DNA from: Micrasema longulum
Lineage: Eukaryota; Arthropoda; Insecta; Trichoptera; Brachycentridae
Length of the DNA stretch: 64,000 nt
Direction: 5' to 3'
NCBI GenBank assembly: GCA_022494885.1
Contig: JAGVSM010003653.1
Coordinates: 113,177 to 177,176, forward strand
The notes under the pieces were generated by a model. It made no database searches and was not told where the DNA came from. It was given only the letters and a program-made list of their open reading frames with translations. The translations under genes and the position numbers were made by a program. Positions within the stretch are counted from its first letter, which is position 1; every line of letters begins with the position of its first letter. Positions 42,545 through 53,336 of this stretch are shown here, one piece after another.

Positions 42545-42599
42545 AAACGACTGTAATAAAAAAGAAATTTATTATTTATTGAACCTTAATTTAATAAAA

Positions 42600-42905
42600 A
42601 ATACAACCATTCCATTGCGCATACCTCTGGAGACGAATATTATAACTGGGAAATATCACGTACTAGGAATACCGATTAAAAAGAATTGTACTGTCAAAAT
42701 CAATATGAAAATTGTGGAGAAATGTTTTCATACATAATTTTTAAAATGAAATTATTAAAAAATATATATTTACAAAAACGCGACGTGTTTGGCCATGTCA
42801 GCTGTGGTGTTAAAATTCGTGACGATGTTCTATTTAAATTTAAACAGTCACAAAGAATGTTTTAAATTTAACCGAATCGTGACGTATTAGGGACGTAGCC
42901 ATTGT
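42600..42905 (+). repeat. MITE-like family F, copy 1
   Basis: Landmarks: GGGAAATATCACGTACTAGGAATACCGATT, GTCAAAATCAATATG, TTGTGGAGAAATGTTTTCATACATAA, AACGCGACGTGTTTGGCCATG, ATTCGTGACGATG and AATCGTGACGTATTAGGGACGTAGCC. Four copies occur in the window. Non-coding. Confidence 0.65.
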
Positions 42906-42929
42906 AATGAACCGTTTTCACAGGAATTA

Positions 42930-43140
42930 AAAATTATAATTTATACCTCTGCGCCTATTTAGTGAAAGAGTAGGAGACGAAAATTAAAATAGGGAAGTAT
43001 AACGTACTAGGAATACCGATTACAAATAGTTGTTTTGTCAAAATACATACGGATATTGCGGAGAAATGTTTTCATACATAATTTTTAAAATGAAATTGTT
43101 AAAAAATATATCTTTACAATAACGCGACGTGTTTTATTTG
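42930..43140 (+). repeat. Family F, copy 2, partial tandem neighbour
   Basis: Repeats GGGAAGTATAACGTACTAGGAATACCGATTAC, GCGGAGAAATGTTTTCATACATAA and AACGCGACGTGTTT, then stops. It lies directly after copy 1 in the same orientation. Confidence 0.65.
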
Positions 43141-43169
43141 CCAGTAATTAATTTGTTAATATATTTTTT

Positions 43170-43330
43170 ATCAATATTCCTACAGAGATGAGGTAGATTT
43201 TTTTTTCAAATTCAGGATTATCGATATTCGAGCGTTTACAGGGCTTATGACCTGTCATCGGCTGGGTTGAGTGGCCACTTTACGTTTTTACAACATTCCC
43301 CATTCCGCTTATTAGCGAATATCGACACAG
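43170..43330 (+). repeat. Repeat C, copy 6
   Basis: CCTACAGAGATGAGG at the left, then ACAGGGCTTATGACCTGTCATCGGCTGG, GTGGCCACTTTACG and CATTCCCCATTCCGC. Diverged. Confidence 0.65.
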
Positions 43331-43557
43331 GTACCATTTTGATTCTTGTATATATCTTATTAAATGAAAAACCATTCACTAGCGTGTTGGAGCACCATCT
43401 ATGTATTGATATTGAAGTTAAGTATTTTAATTAGCATATTACTTTATTTTATGTATTTAAGACTCTTCCGAGTTAAATTAAGTACTAGTAATCGCCTGCA
43501 GATGATTCTGCAATTTATTTATACTTATATTTTGACCAGATCTTATTACACAACATT

Positions 43558-43621
43558 ATTTTTTGGTATGTGTATTTTTGTACATACACAAATCTGGATT
43601 TCTCCCGAGGGGGAGTAGGTA

Positions 43622-43661
<40 letters not shown>

Positions 43662-43736
43662 TATTTAAAATATATACCTACGGGAGAAATCCAGATTTGT
43701 GTATGTACAAAAATACACATACCAAAAAATAATTTG
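43558..43736. repeat. Near-perfect long hairpin with a (TA)n/(T)n loop
   Basis: The left arm (about 43558-43623) and right arm (43674-43736) are reverse complements over about 60 bases, including GTATTTTTGTACATACACAA and TCTGGATTTCTCCC. The left arm has eight or nine extra bases (AGGGGGAGT). The loop is a TA run followed by about 20 T's. Such freshness suggests a recent palindromic duplication or a foldback element. It abuts MITE A10. Confidence 0.8.
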
Positions 43737-44094
43737 TTAATAGACTATTAAAGTAGGCAATTTTTTTTTACTTATCATATTATCAGCACTATGATTTTTT
43801 AAGGTTTTGCATTTCTGAAATTACTCCGTTTGTGACGTCAGAGGTTCTCTCCCGTTTATTATCAGTCAGTTCTACCTATTGGTCCGTTTACGGTAAGTAA
43901 ACCGGATGTATTCCATAACTCTTAGCATTAATTGATTCATATGAACTAGTGACGTCGTTCAAAGTAGCTCGTTTTTATTAAAATATTATTCTTGTTCATT
44001 TTTAAGAAACTTTGCCGTACAATTTAATATTCCATTTTTCCCGCGCGCAAGAAAACATTTTTGTATCCAATTTCTCTTAGGGCTGAAGTTCCTT
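43737..44094 (+). mobile_element. MITE family A, copy 10
   Basis: From TTGTTAATAGACTATTAAAG to GGGCTGAAGTTCCTTA. It lacks the first part of the left end because the hairpin element lies there. TGACGTCAGAGG is present. Confidence 0.8.
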
Positions 44095-44344
44095 ATTCCG
44101 TATGATTATCAATCTTTTTTTTAATGTTTTTCTTTTTTATATTCAAATTTATAAACAAAAATTAACATACTCTACATCGCTCCAAAATAATAATAAATAA
44201 AAGTTTATCAGTGCGTTTCTCCTAATTCAAAAAAAAAAAACTGTACCGCTAATTTAAAAAAAAGGTGAAATAAATTTAAATATTTTTTAGATGAGGAAAT
44301 TCTTTAATCCTCTGCTTGAGTTTTGAGCAGAGGTAATTCTATTT

Positions 44345-44590
44345 AAATTTATTTCAACAGAGAGGGAAAAAGTTTTCGAGAAGAAATTTGGAAGTCTAGG
44401 CATTTACAGGGCTTATGACCTGTCATTGGCTGGTTTAAGTGGCCACTTACACACTGTGTAACATTCACCATTCTGCCCATGTTTGAACATCCACATTTCC
44501 TCAACTCTTCCATCTGTTGACTTTTGTGAAGTGAAAGAGCTGAAACCTTTATCACGTGGGTGAGATTCATCCGGCTGAACCAAATCACCT
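44345..44590 (+). repeat. Repeat C, copy 7 (most complete body)
   Basis: AACAGAGAGGGAAAAAG, GGGCTTATGACCTGTCATTGG, ACACACTGTGTAACATTCACC, TCTGCCCATGTTTGAACATCC, TTCCATCTGTTGACTTTTGTG and GAGCTGAAACCTTTATCACG. It extends beyond the others to GGGTGAGATTCATCCGGCTGAACC. Confidence 0.75.
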
Positions 44591-45320
44591 ACTAGTAAGT
44601 AATTCTATTTTGGAAAGAACCTTCAATGTTTATGTTGATAGGTCATTCAAGGCCCTTTTTAATATTATTCAATATTTTATTTACATACTGATTCCGGTTT
44701 GCGACGAGTGATACTACCAACTCTCAAGTACACTAGAATCTATTTGGTGAATTTATTTACTTTTGATAATGAGGCGGAAGTCTGATATCTGAAAAAAGAA
44801 CATCAATGGAACATCTGTTCCTAAATGCCACAGAGTCACTCGAACAAGCGGTGACGTAGTCGCTGACGCTGACGTCACCGGGAGTACGGGTCACAGAACA
44901 AAACGCATATGGGCCAAACAAACACCCCACGGTGAAAGGTCATAATAATATTTAGGTCTGGAGGTTCTGAGAGGTTGAAGAGAACTGATAGATGGTCATC
45001 GCATATTCATTGATTAATTTTGAAAGTTCATTTTACTAACGTATACGGCTAAATTGCCTTTTACAAAACTTATAGTATAAACATATTTGGTTTAATTATT
45101 TTTTTAAAAAACGTGCATTACTTTTTGCCCAAGATTAAATAACTAAAACGAAACCCGAAAATGATATAATACATTTAGCAGACGTTGAAAACTAATTTAA
45201 AATCAAAATAAATAATAAAATATTTTAAATATACCAAGAAAATCATAAAGTAACGTTTTTTAAAATATCACTTAAACTCTAAACTTCACTGTCAAATAAA
45301 ATAAAATTTATAAAAATGTA
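44591..45320. other. No feature recognised
   Basis: A GC-richer piece at about 44840-44900 (GTGACGTAGTCGCTGACGCTGACGTCACC) is a local imperfect palindrome. No genes. Confidence 0.35.
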
Positions 45321-45321
45321 A

Positions 45322-45525
45322 ATAGGGGCTGGATTTCTATGCGCTCTGTAGCTGCAAGACGTGCTGTTATCTAGCTCTTATATTTATCATAATTGGAGAC
45401 GAGGACCAAGAATCCCAAGCGTCCATGCGCTCTGTAGCTGCAAGACGTGCTGGGATATTTATTTATTGTACAGCGCCCTTGAGGTGATTTTCACAAAAAT
45501 GGCGCTATATAAATTATCCAAACAT
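45322..45525 (+). repeat. Retroposon E, copy 2
   Basis: GGGGCTGGATTTCTATGCGCTCTGTAGCTGCAAGACG, a second GCGCTCTGTAGCTGCAAGACG near 45427, then the L2-like tail GTACAGCGCCC..GGCGCTATATAAATTATCC. It is almost the same as 32480-32670, so the two are young or under the same amplification. Confidence 0.65.
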
Positions 45526-45539
45526 GTATAAAAATTTTA

Positions 45540-45905
45540 GTCGTTTCAAAAAAGGTTTAATTACCATTCACCATCTTTGGAATAGTTTCAAAGGTTATTT
45601 CTATAGGAACAATATCCTACACTAAATAAATCCGATACGTGGGAATAACTATTGCAGAGTTCTCGAAGTCTGTTCAATACGGCATTACAAGTATACACTG
45701 TCCGTGAATTGTTGCTTCAAAACGGTAGCACCTGTCTAGTCATTCTTCCAGGAACCTTGAAGTTGATAAGAGATAACAATTCTGGGCAATCCCATATTGA
45801 ATTTTCAATTTTGAATTAATTTAATAGGTCTTCAATTTTTCTTCTATCGTCAAGTTTTAACAAATGTAATATTTTTAATATAAATAGTAATTTAAAAATT
45901 AATGA
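45540..45905 (-). pseudogene. LINE Ld C-terminal remnant, copy 2
   Basis: The minus strand matches the end of the 10108-10980 copy: CCTGGAAGAATGACTAGACAGG, AACAATTCACGGACA(G)TGTATACTT, CACGTATCGGATTTATTTAGTG and AAAGATGGTGAATGGTAAT. Frameshifts and stops are present. Confidence 0.75.
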
Positions 45906-45907
45906 CT

Positions 45908-46153
45908 AATTCCAAGTGGTCCGTTTACGGTAGGTAAACCGAATATCTTTCACAGCTCTCTTATCATTGGTTGATTCATACGAAGTAGTGACGTCGTTCA
46001 AAGTATGTAGTTCGTTTTTATTGAGATACTTTTTATATTTTCTTTCGTGCATTTTTAAGAAACTTTGCGGTACAATTTAATGCTCAATTTTTTACCGTGC
46101 GCAAGACAAGATTTTTTGTATCCAATTTCCCGTAGGGCTGAAGTTCCTCATTG
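45908..46153 (+). mobile_element. MITE family A, copy 11, 5'-truncated
   Basis: Begins CAAGTGGTCCGTTTACGG and ends GGGCTGAAGTTCCTCA. The frame at 46065-46265 merely reads through it. Confidence 0.8.
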
Positions 46154-48360
46154 CTGCTTCAACTGGCTCCTTCCTATTCAAAGGCGACTCTTGTACGAAT
46201 TTTTCCAGCTAAACATAATATTTTTGTGGGAGCATATTGTATACACAAGGGCCTATAAAAATTAAATGCCTTTGGGCAAAATAAGTTTTCACCTGTTGAA
46301 TGTTTATTTTGCCTTCAGTTTTAGATCTGGTGCTTTTAGTATAGGTGATATTCTTTGTTTTTATGTATGTCTACCAAAAGTGTTTTCATGGACACTCGTC
46401 ATACTTACATTTGATATTTTGGCTTTACAAAATAAAGGTTCCGATTCACATCAATATTATGGCTTTAGAGCGAGAGCGATCTTTGGCCCTCTAAATAGGA
46501 GTCCGCGAAATTTCCACGAGAAGCTTGTAAACCATACAACAAATTAGAATTCATTGCCACCGATTTTACTCCGCTCCGCTGTACCCAGAATCTGTATTCC
46601 GCAATACACGATAATCTTACCAATTTTAATTTCTCTCGTTATACCTGTGCAATTATTTTAATTAATCGGTCACGAATCGTTACCCCGATTTTGATTAATA
46701 CGCCACTTAATTACTTAACTTTAATATGCATTCATTCCAATGTAATGTTAATAAAGATTCTTGCTAGTTGTTCACGCCAGCTGGTGCAGGGTTCTCGCTT
46801 CGACGGTCTCGCCAATCTCGGGTGACATGCGAACGAGGAAAAAGACACACAGTTTCTTCAAAATACTATTTGTTATCTAATTCCGCAATGTCACGTAAAT
46901 CTAAATTGAAAATAGTCTGAAAAAGTTGAGCGGGCACATAGTCAATAAATACACAAACCAGCTCAAATAGGGCAATCACACCCTCACACTCGCAACTCGT
47001 AACACTCGAGGATGCGTACAAGCCTCGCCTGTCACTTAGGACCTTCCGCCATTGTCTCTAGAGGCTCACTATTGAATGTCACAGAAATAATAATTATTGC
47101 AACTATCCTAAAAGATAACTGCAGTTCCTTTAAATGATTACGTAGGTAACCACATTTACCTAATACACGTAACACTCGAGGATGCGTACACTCCTCGCCT
47201 GCTACGGTCTGACTTTCCGTCAGCAACTCTACAAGCGCACTTGCAGACTTCAAGATGAAGACTAAAGCTTGTTCCTCTCTCACAAGCTTTCCGAAACCTA
47301 TTTCGATTACATTCTACAAAAAATACTGATATTTTAGTGCCAAACAAAATATATCTAAGACCTTTTCAAACAATTACGAGATTTCTCTTCCTCAATAAAT
47401 TAAATTATATGTGACATCCTAGGACAAGAAACAATAAACTAAACTAGGATCTTAACACAGGACAAATGTCCGGTTCTTTGAAATATTATATTTAAAAAAA
47501 TACAAGGGTACAAAGTATACACAGAAAAATTAATATCTCAACTTCAGTAGACGACATTTAAAAGGGCATAAAACAATAATTCACGATATACGACACTTTT
47601 GAAATAAATGAACATGTTGCAAAGCCGAACAATAACATCTGAAATTGCTAGTCGGTATACAAAATTAACCAATAAAGCGTTCTTTGTAAAGTATTATTTT
47701 AACCCGCCAAATCTTCGGAACGAAGTTAGTAATTTAAATGCGTTCTGTAAAGAATTATTTAATAAACGAAATATTGCTCAATTTAGTTTTGGCCCCAACA
47801 CTAGTTAAAATTTAAGCTGAAAATATTTTGTGGGCCTCTTCTGTCACGTGATAGGCCAGTTGTAACGTCTGTTGAATGGAAATATCTTTGTCCGTGGTCC
47901 ATTCATTACTAAACTCGATGATTTGTTTGTTTAGTACGAGGAATTGTAGATAAAGTTCTAATAATAATATTTGCCGTTGATGTATGATTTACACTAAATA
48001 ACTTCATAGAAACCGGACGCGTATATTTGGGATTTGTTAGTGTATATTTGAAAAAAAAATTGTTATTTAATTATACATACGATTTTTACACACCTTTGCG
48101 TCGTTTTGCTGTATTCGAAGACTTCAAAGAACCATTGACGCAGTAAATTTTCTCTTCCTCTTCTTCTTAACTCTTTAGAATGATAGTAAGATCGCCAAGT
48201 AACGACGTGAAAATTAATCAATTGGGAATTATCACATTTTTAAAATTTGTTTCACGTTTTTAGAGTAATAAGGGCCTTTGAAATACTGTCTAGTAAAAAA
48301 AAATTTTTTTTTGCTACTTGTCAGTAGCATTAAAAATATTTATTAATTCGTTATTTTGAA
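46154..48360. other. Least annotated interval: no confident feature
   Basis: Three things were noted. The phrase CGTAACACTCGAGGATGCGTACA plus CCTCGCCTG occurs twice (near 46999 and 47168). The frame 46266-46547 (93 codons) and the frame 47608-47808 (66 codons, ending NPPNLRNEVSNLNAFCKELF) have no clear family, although the latter faintly resembles a LINE C-terminus. AT content returns to high after 47820. This interval is the best place to look for host regulatory or exonic sequence. Confidence 0.3.
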
Positions 48361-48364
48361 TATC

Positions 48365-48603
48365 CGCAAAAACGGTCATAGCATTGGCCACGCCCCTAAA
48401 ACGTCACGATTCATGTTCATTTTTAACTTTGTTCCAAAACTTGAAATTTTATCATTTATATGAAACGTCGTCATGAATCTTGACGTCACAATTATCAATG
48501 CCAAACATGTTGCGTTTTTTTTAGTGACATTTTTTATGATTTCTTTTTTATTGAGTTTTGTATGAAAACATTTCTCCACAATATCCACATTGATTTTGAA
48601 AAT
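48365..48603 (-). repeat. Family F, copy 3
   Basis: Minus-strand words GATTTTCAAAATCAATGTGG, TTGTGGAGAAATGTTTTCATAC and AACATGTTTGGCATTG match the other F copies, as do GTGACGTCAAGATTCATGACG and ATCGTGACGTTTTAGGGGCG. It joins a truncated S1 SINE at 48604. Confidence 0.65.
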
Positions 48604-48835
48604 CACGGGTGCGATTCCCGACATGGTTGATATGAAATTTTCGTTTTTATGGGGTGTTTTTACACTAGAATATTTCATAGTCCCTGGACTGGCACCTGAA
48701 GCCTAAGACTGATCATCTTCCTTTCATGTACTAACAAAAACGATCAAGATACGCTGCGATTAGTGTATTAATGCAGTGATCTATGCACCATTCGGTGCGG
48801 TACGGGAATGATGATCCAAATTATTATATGAAAGC
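48604..48835 (+). mobile_element. SINE family S1, head-truncated copy
   Basis: Begins within the B box (CGGGTGCGATTCCCGACATGG). Then GTTGATATGAAAT, TTTCATAGTCCCTGGACTGGC, GACTGATCATCTTCCTTTCATG and CACCATTCGGTGCGGTACGGGAATGATGA. Confidence 0.75.
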
Positions 48836-48864
48836 GTTTTTTTAAACCTTATATCTGATCCTTG

Positions 48865-49145
48865 CGATCCATGGCCGCGATTATGAACGGCTATCTTCAT
48901 CGGTATATACTGAGACGGTATAAACTAATGTCGATATTTATGAATGAAAGTGTGTCTATTTGTATGAATGAAAGTGTGTCTATTTGTATGAAAATTCAAA
49001 GTATCTTCGTCGGCAACTGGTAATTGAGCATGTTTAGAAAAAAATATTGTAAACATAGTCTATTTTTCATACAGAAAACTTAATTTTACTTTGTAGATAA
49101 AATTGAAGATAAATTTTAACTTCCCATCAGAATACGTACCCAGGA
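48865..49145 (+). repeat. Family M, most complete copy
   Basis: Left end: ATGGCCGCGATTATGAACGGCTATCTTCATC. Middle: a 23-bp tandem pair (TATGAATGAAAGTGTGTCTATTTG twice), AAGTATCTTCGTCGGCAAC, TTGAGCATGTTTAGAAAAA and TTTCATACAGAAAACTTAATTTTAC. Right end: TGAAGATAAATTTTAACTTCCCATC..TACGTACCC. Seven copies or fragments occur in the window. The ends are weakly inverted (GAACGGCTATCTTCA / TGAAGATAAATTTTAAC). Class unknown. Confidence 0.6.
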
Positions 49146-49184
49146 TCCGAAAAATACAAGCATTTGAGCGGCAAAAATGTCGAA

Positions 49185-49512
49185 GTTCAGTGGATTTTTT
49201 ATTATTATTTAATAGACTATCAAACTAAGCCAAAAAGTGTTTTGCATTTTTTTTATTATTCCGCGCGTGGCGTCGCCAGTTCTCTTCTTTGGTGAGTTAT
49301 CCTGATCGGTGGGTCAGCTTCTCGGAACCGGGATCCATCACAACACTCTTGTCATCGGTTGATTTGGAAGAACTTGTGATGTCATTTAAAGTAGCTAATT
49401 TATATTAAAACCATTTTAGAGAAATTTCGCCGTACAATTAAACGCTCATTTTTATCCGCGTGTAAGAAAACTTTTTGTCCATCCAATTTCCTGTAGCTCT
49501 GAAGTTCCCTAT
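49185..49512 (+). mobile_element. MITE family A, copy 12, diverged
   Basis: GTCGAAGTTCAGTGGATTT at the left, AATAGACTATCAAACTAAGCC, then a shortened centre. CGCGTGGCGTCGCCAG stands in place of the CRE-like box. It ends AGCTCTGAAGTTCCC. Confidence 0.75.
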
Positions 49513-49740
49513 CATGGCGACGGTGATACGTTTGTGTCACATTATCTTACACTTGAAACAGTATATTTACTATTTACAACTGCATTGTTGGGTATCTTCT
49601 GGCAATATTTGTGGGTTTGGCGCCCGGTTTCCAATGAGCTTGCCAAAATCCCCAAACATTATGAATATTCATGGCTCGGTGGTATTTGCACGGTACCGAT
49701 TACGGAATTCTCCGCGTTCGTTGCCTGTAACGTATAACTA
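49513..49740 (+). other. Weak candidate exon: hydrophobic segment then a KIP motif
   Basis: One frame reads LETVYLLFTTALLGIFWQYL then WVWRPVSNELAKIPKHYEYS and WLGGICTVPITEF, to a stop at 49735-49737. A membrane anchor followed by WxWR, LA.KIP and YxWLG loosely resembles the N-terminus of insect CYP4-type cytochromes P450, but the diagnostic Pro-Gly after KIP is absent. No in-frame ATG precedes it. It could be a decayed exon or chance. Bounded on the left by MITE A12. Confidence 0.15.
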
Positions 49741-50044
49741 GATATTTAAATTATTGAATTCAATTATTGTATAATCTACCGCTCTTAGCTTCAGGAAGAT
49801 TACAGCGTCATGGTGAAATTGATTGCGGCATTCCTACGTTTATTAAATCCCAACTTTATTATCTATAATCATTTTGATATTTCTTTTATTTATGTAATGA
49901 GAAACGTTAATGTAAATGTGTATTAAATTTTTATGAAAATTGTGTTTAGTAATAATATTGTAGGTATACTTATATTTTTTATCTGAGTAAACTAAAACAA
50001 GTTTAAAAAAAACTCCGAATTCAATAAATTGAATTTCGTATTTT

Positions 50045-50470
50045 CAGGCTGAATGCTGTGAAAATGCCATATCTCAGGCGAAAATGTGGTAAAACTATGT
50101 ACGATAGATGCACAAATGTCGAGATCCGACATTACGTAAGGCTTAGTAGATAGGCATTATCGACAAAATCAAGAAAGGAGCTCTGCGTTAGTTTGGACGT
50201 TTAGAGCGAACGGACAGCGAAAGAACGGCTAAAAGGATTTACGGTGCGAATGTTGATGGATGCAGAAATAGAGAAAGACCGAGAGATACATGGCTTGTTC
50301 AAATCCAACAAATATTTGAAGATGGGCATGCCAAGTCGAAATAATCGGCGCGCTTGCATGAGAATATTTGGGAATGTAGTGGAAACGAGATCTGTATGCA
50401 TATGCAGAGTTATATGGCGTTCTATCCTCTCTGCCTACCCTTACGGGGAAGTGGCGTGATGGTTTGTTTG
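50045..50470 (+). pseudogene. RTE-like LINE ORF2 C-terminus, copy 3
   Basis: Frames give RRKCGKTMYDRCTNVEI, then GALR, RTFRANGQRKNG and similar, and RMLMDAEIEKDREIHGLF. They end YPLCLPLRGSGVM followed by a GTTTGTTTG tail. Several frameshifts. The tail phrase TACCCTTACGGGGAAGTGGCGTGATGG is common to all four copies. Confidence 0.8.
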
Positions 50471-50984
50471 TTTCTGTTTGAATTCCGTTTTTACAGTACT
50501 ACAATGTTCCTTTTAAAACCCTACCGAATAAAAATTTCGTAAATGACTGTAAGACAGTAACCTTAATCTGATTGATTTCCGTTTTTTTTAAATCTCTCAA
50601 TGTCTATTTATGTGTTTTCTTTGTTCGGTTTATCTACGTTCAAAACAGACAGATGACTAGTCCACCCATCACTTCAAGGACCACCACCTCTGGAACGCGG
50701 GAAACGGGAGACGCAAATACACCCAGACACGTCTGACCTGATCAGCTGACTGCCGGAGTCTGTCTCTGTCTAACTCTGCCGGACTCTCTAACCACTGCCA
50801 AATTTGTGATCGGTCACTAGTCACCAGTCACCAACCTTAGAGTAAATACTCACCAAAAAAGGTGACGAGGAAGCCCGACGAAGTAGTGACGGAATATTAG
50901 CTTTAGCGTCGTGATTTATGGTGAATTTACAATAAATAGCATTTGGTAAAACTACATAATTGCTTTATAAAAACTCGCGAATCA
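50471..50984. other. GC-richer unexplained segment
   Basis: About 50650-50930 is balanced in base composition and contains the words CTGACCTGATCAGCTGACTGCCGG and GGTCACTAGTCACCAGTCACC. It ends AATTTACAATAAATAGC, a polyadenylation-like context. It could be a solo LTR, but no second copy or clear TG..CA ends were found. Confidence 0.3.
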
Positions 50985-51120
50985 GGGGTCCGAGATTCGA
51001 TCCCCACTCTACCCCAACTTGATTTCCATTTTCTAATTGTGAGTTATTTATAACTCGTTGAAAATGGTCACCAAAATTGAAATATTTGGGTAAATAATAA
51101 GAACGCTAAATTTTTTTACT
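50985..51120 (+). repeat. SINE family S2, head-truncated copy
   Basis: Starts near GGGGTCCGAGATTCGATCCCC, then ACTCTACCCCAACTTGATTTCC and TTGAAATATTTGGGTAAATAATAAGAACGC. Confidence 0.7.
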
Positions 51121-52100
51121 TTTTGAAAATAATTTATTGACCTAGGCGTTTCCATTGATATTTTTATTAAAATCATTTATTCAAAAGTTTTATATAAAAA
51201 AAAAATATATTATCAAATTGGGGTGGCGATTATAATTTTGCGTGAGTATTTTTTTGACTGAATCAATGATCAGTGTTAATTTTTGCGGGGAAATAAAAGA
51301 TGCGTTCGCGCGATGATGGCAGATGCGGAATAGAACAGTATGCGGCCAAACAAACTTTAGCAGACAAAAATCCTACCTTTAGGAAGACAGGAAAGGGAAT
51401 CAGGGACAGAAATCCGGATGATATCTCCAAGTCCTGGCTTCTGGGTAGTTTTTTCCCTTTTTGGTGAACACGGCACTCTCACTATAGTTATTTGCAAAAT
51501 ATAAAGATGAATGTGGCGGAGCGGCGGTCAGATGATGTAAAGATGTTCAGATGCGGGCAGATGATTATAGGACGAGCAAATGCGGGCAGATAAAATTATG
51601 AACATGCGGTAGTTGGCAGAAATTATCAAGAAGAAAAAAAATGTGTAATTGTTGATGTTGGTTGCTATGCATATGTAAAATTGTCCCCATAGCAACCGTA
51701 GCTACCCATGGCCATAGAGACGAGGAGAATAACAAACATTGAAAGTTGGGAGATCACAGGATGGGTAGGATAGGTGGACTGGCGGTCTATCCAGCCACAA
51801 ACCACTCAATCCCATCAACCACTCGCGCAACTAAATAGGTACAAGCGAATCTAATAAATGTCAATCCACTACAATTTTACCGTACCGTTTAGATAAGGAT
51901 GATGTTTGTGAAATAGGCTTTCCATCGGATATCACGCGGCTGGTTTGTTTTTTTGGAAATTCTTGTAATAATTAACACAGTAGGATGTTTTCTGGGATAT
52001 ACTGTTGTGTAGAAAAATATCTCACAAAGCATTTCACATTGTAGGTTTGGCTTATTATTTTCGTAAAATCAATTCATTAAATCAATCACTACCATCGCTA
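51121..52100. other. Gap with GATGCGGGCAGAT-like words
   Basis: Between about 51300 and 51615 the words GGCAGATGCGG, CAGATGCGGGCAGATG and AAATGCGGGCAGAT recur irregularly, suggesting an old degenerate minisatellite. No genes. Confidence 0.35.
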
Positions 52101-52445
52101 CAACAAAGCATATATGCGCTTCACGCGTTTTGACATATCCGCCAAAAGCGGGCGACCATACCATCTTGTTTGTTTACATCTTGCGCCATGTGGAGTGTGG
52201 ACGGGGCGCAAATATGGCGCCAGTAGCCAGCAGTGTATTTTGGTACTCGTCCAACATCCAACGCGCGACGGTACACCGTACTCGCATATACACACAACAC
52301 ACCACAGCGACGCGCGACGCCGGTAATGCCGGATTATATCCGACTTATTGTTTACACATTGTCTCATTCAATGTCGGTGGTTTTATCACTTCGCCTTTTG
52401 TAAATACTACTCGGGTAGAATATTCATTAGCTTGCATCTAGTTCC
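52101..52445. other. CpG-rich island with overlapping open frames
   Basis: GC- and CpG-rich text such as GCGCGACGGTACACCG and CGACGCGCGACGCCGG stands out from the surrounding AT-rich DNA. Four frames on both strands stay open for 70-103 codons, which follows from the composition. No domain is recognisable. It is compatible with a host promoter or untranslated first exon (inference only). Confidence 0.25.
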
Positions 52446-52970
52446 TGAAGTCCGCGCAAGTCGAGCGCAAGGTCCGATTATTGCTTTTTACAATAAAGTT
52501 AAGTCCTGAAAAAGTTGAGGCAATTTATTGCGATACATTTGGTTCAACTCAAGACAAGATCTGGACTTTTTTAGTTTAAGTTTACAACGGTTTAAACGAG
52601 CACTAAATAAATAGTCCGAATCCTGACTCGATGTCCCTTATGTTTGTCAATGCTTCTTTTATTTAAAAAAAATGTTTTTAACTATTCTTTTTATTGTAAT
52701 ATTAAAACCCTGTAAATTGTATAAATGGACAATGTCCGTTAATATATAAATAAATACTTCCTTAGAGCTGTATAACTTGCTAAAAAAAACCACTTTTTAT
52801 GGTAGATCAAAAGAATCGCTCTACGACGCATATGCCCCTAAAAGAACAACACGGTAATGACCGGCAAAGGGTTGTTGCCTTTTATTTATAGGCGATAAAA
52901 TAAAATCATTATTTCCATGAAAATAATATGAGAATTAAATTTCCATTTTACTCAAATAATTTGTGTAAAT
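52446..52970. other. Gap with a LINE-type 3' tail
   Basis: About 52600-52760: AACCCTGTAAATTGTATAAATGGACAATGTCCG, then AATATATAAATAAATA, a typical LINE UTR ending. No coding part. Confidence 0.4.
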
Positions 52971-52974
52971 AAAT

Positions 52975-53336
52975 GAGGAAGTTCAGTGTTACGGGAAATG
53001 GATATAAACCATGTAAGCGCTGTAAAAATTGGAGCATTAAATTGTACGGCGAAGTTTCTTAAAAATGTATGAAAAAATAGATTTTAACAAAAGCGAATTA
53101 CTTTGAACGACGTCGCCGGTTCTTCCGAATCAACCAACGATAGCGTCGCGATAGATTTCCGGTTTACGGGAAGCCAATTCACCAATCACCAGAACTCACC
53201 GTAGACAACTTGCGACGTCCCACGCGGAGCAATTTCAAAATTACCTAACTCTAAAAAATTATTGCGCCGATAGTCCGATAAATTTTGCTTAGTTTGATTG
53301 TCTATTAACAGATATTTTAAAAAAGGTAAACTTCCT
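52975..53336 (-). mobile_element. MITE family A, copy 13
   Basis: From TGAGGAAGTTCAGTGTTACGGG to GGTAAACTTCCTA. Inner words are diverged (GAACGACGTCGCCGGTTC, TTGCGACGTCCCACGCGG) but in order. Confidence 0.8.

Noticed and set aside
48376..48678. 100-codon minus-strand frame
   Set aside because: It crosses the junction of family F and a SINE, so it cannot be a conserved gene.
52098..52441. Host protein on either strand
   Set aside because: Four overlapping frames stay open because CpG-rich DNA has few stops; no frame shows domain features.
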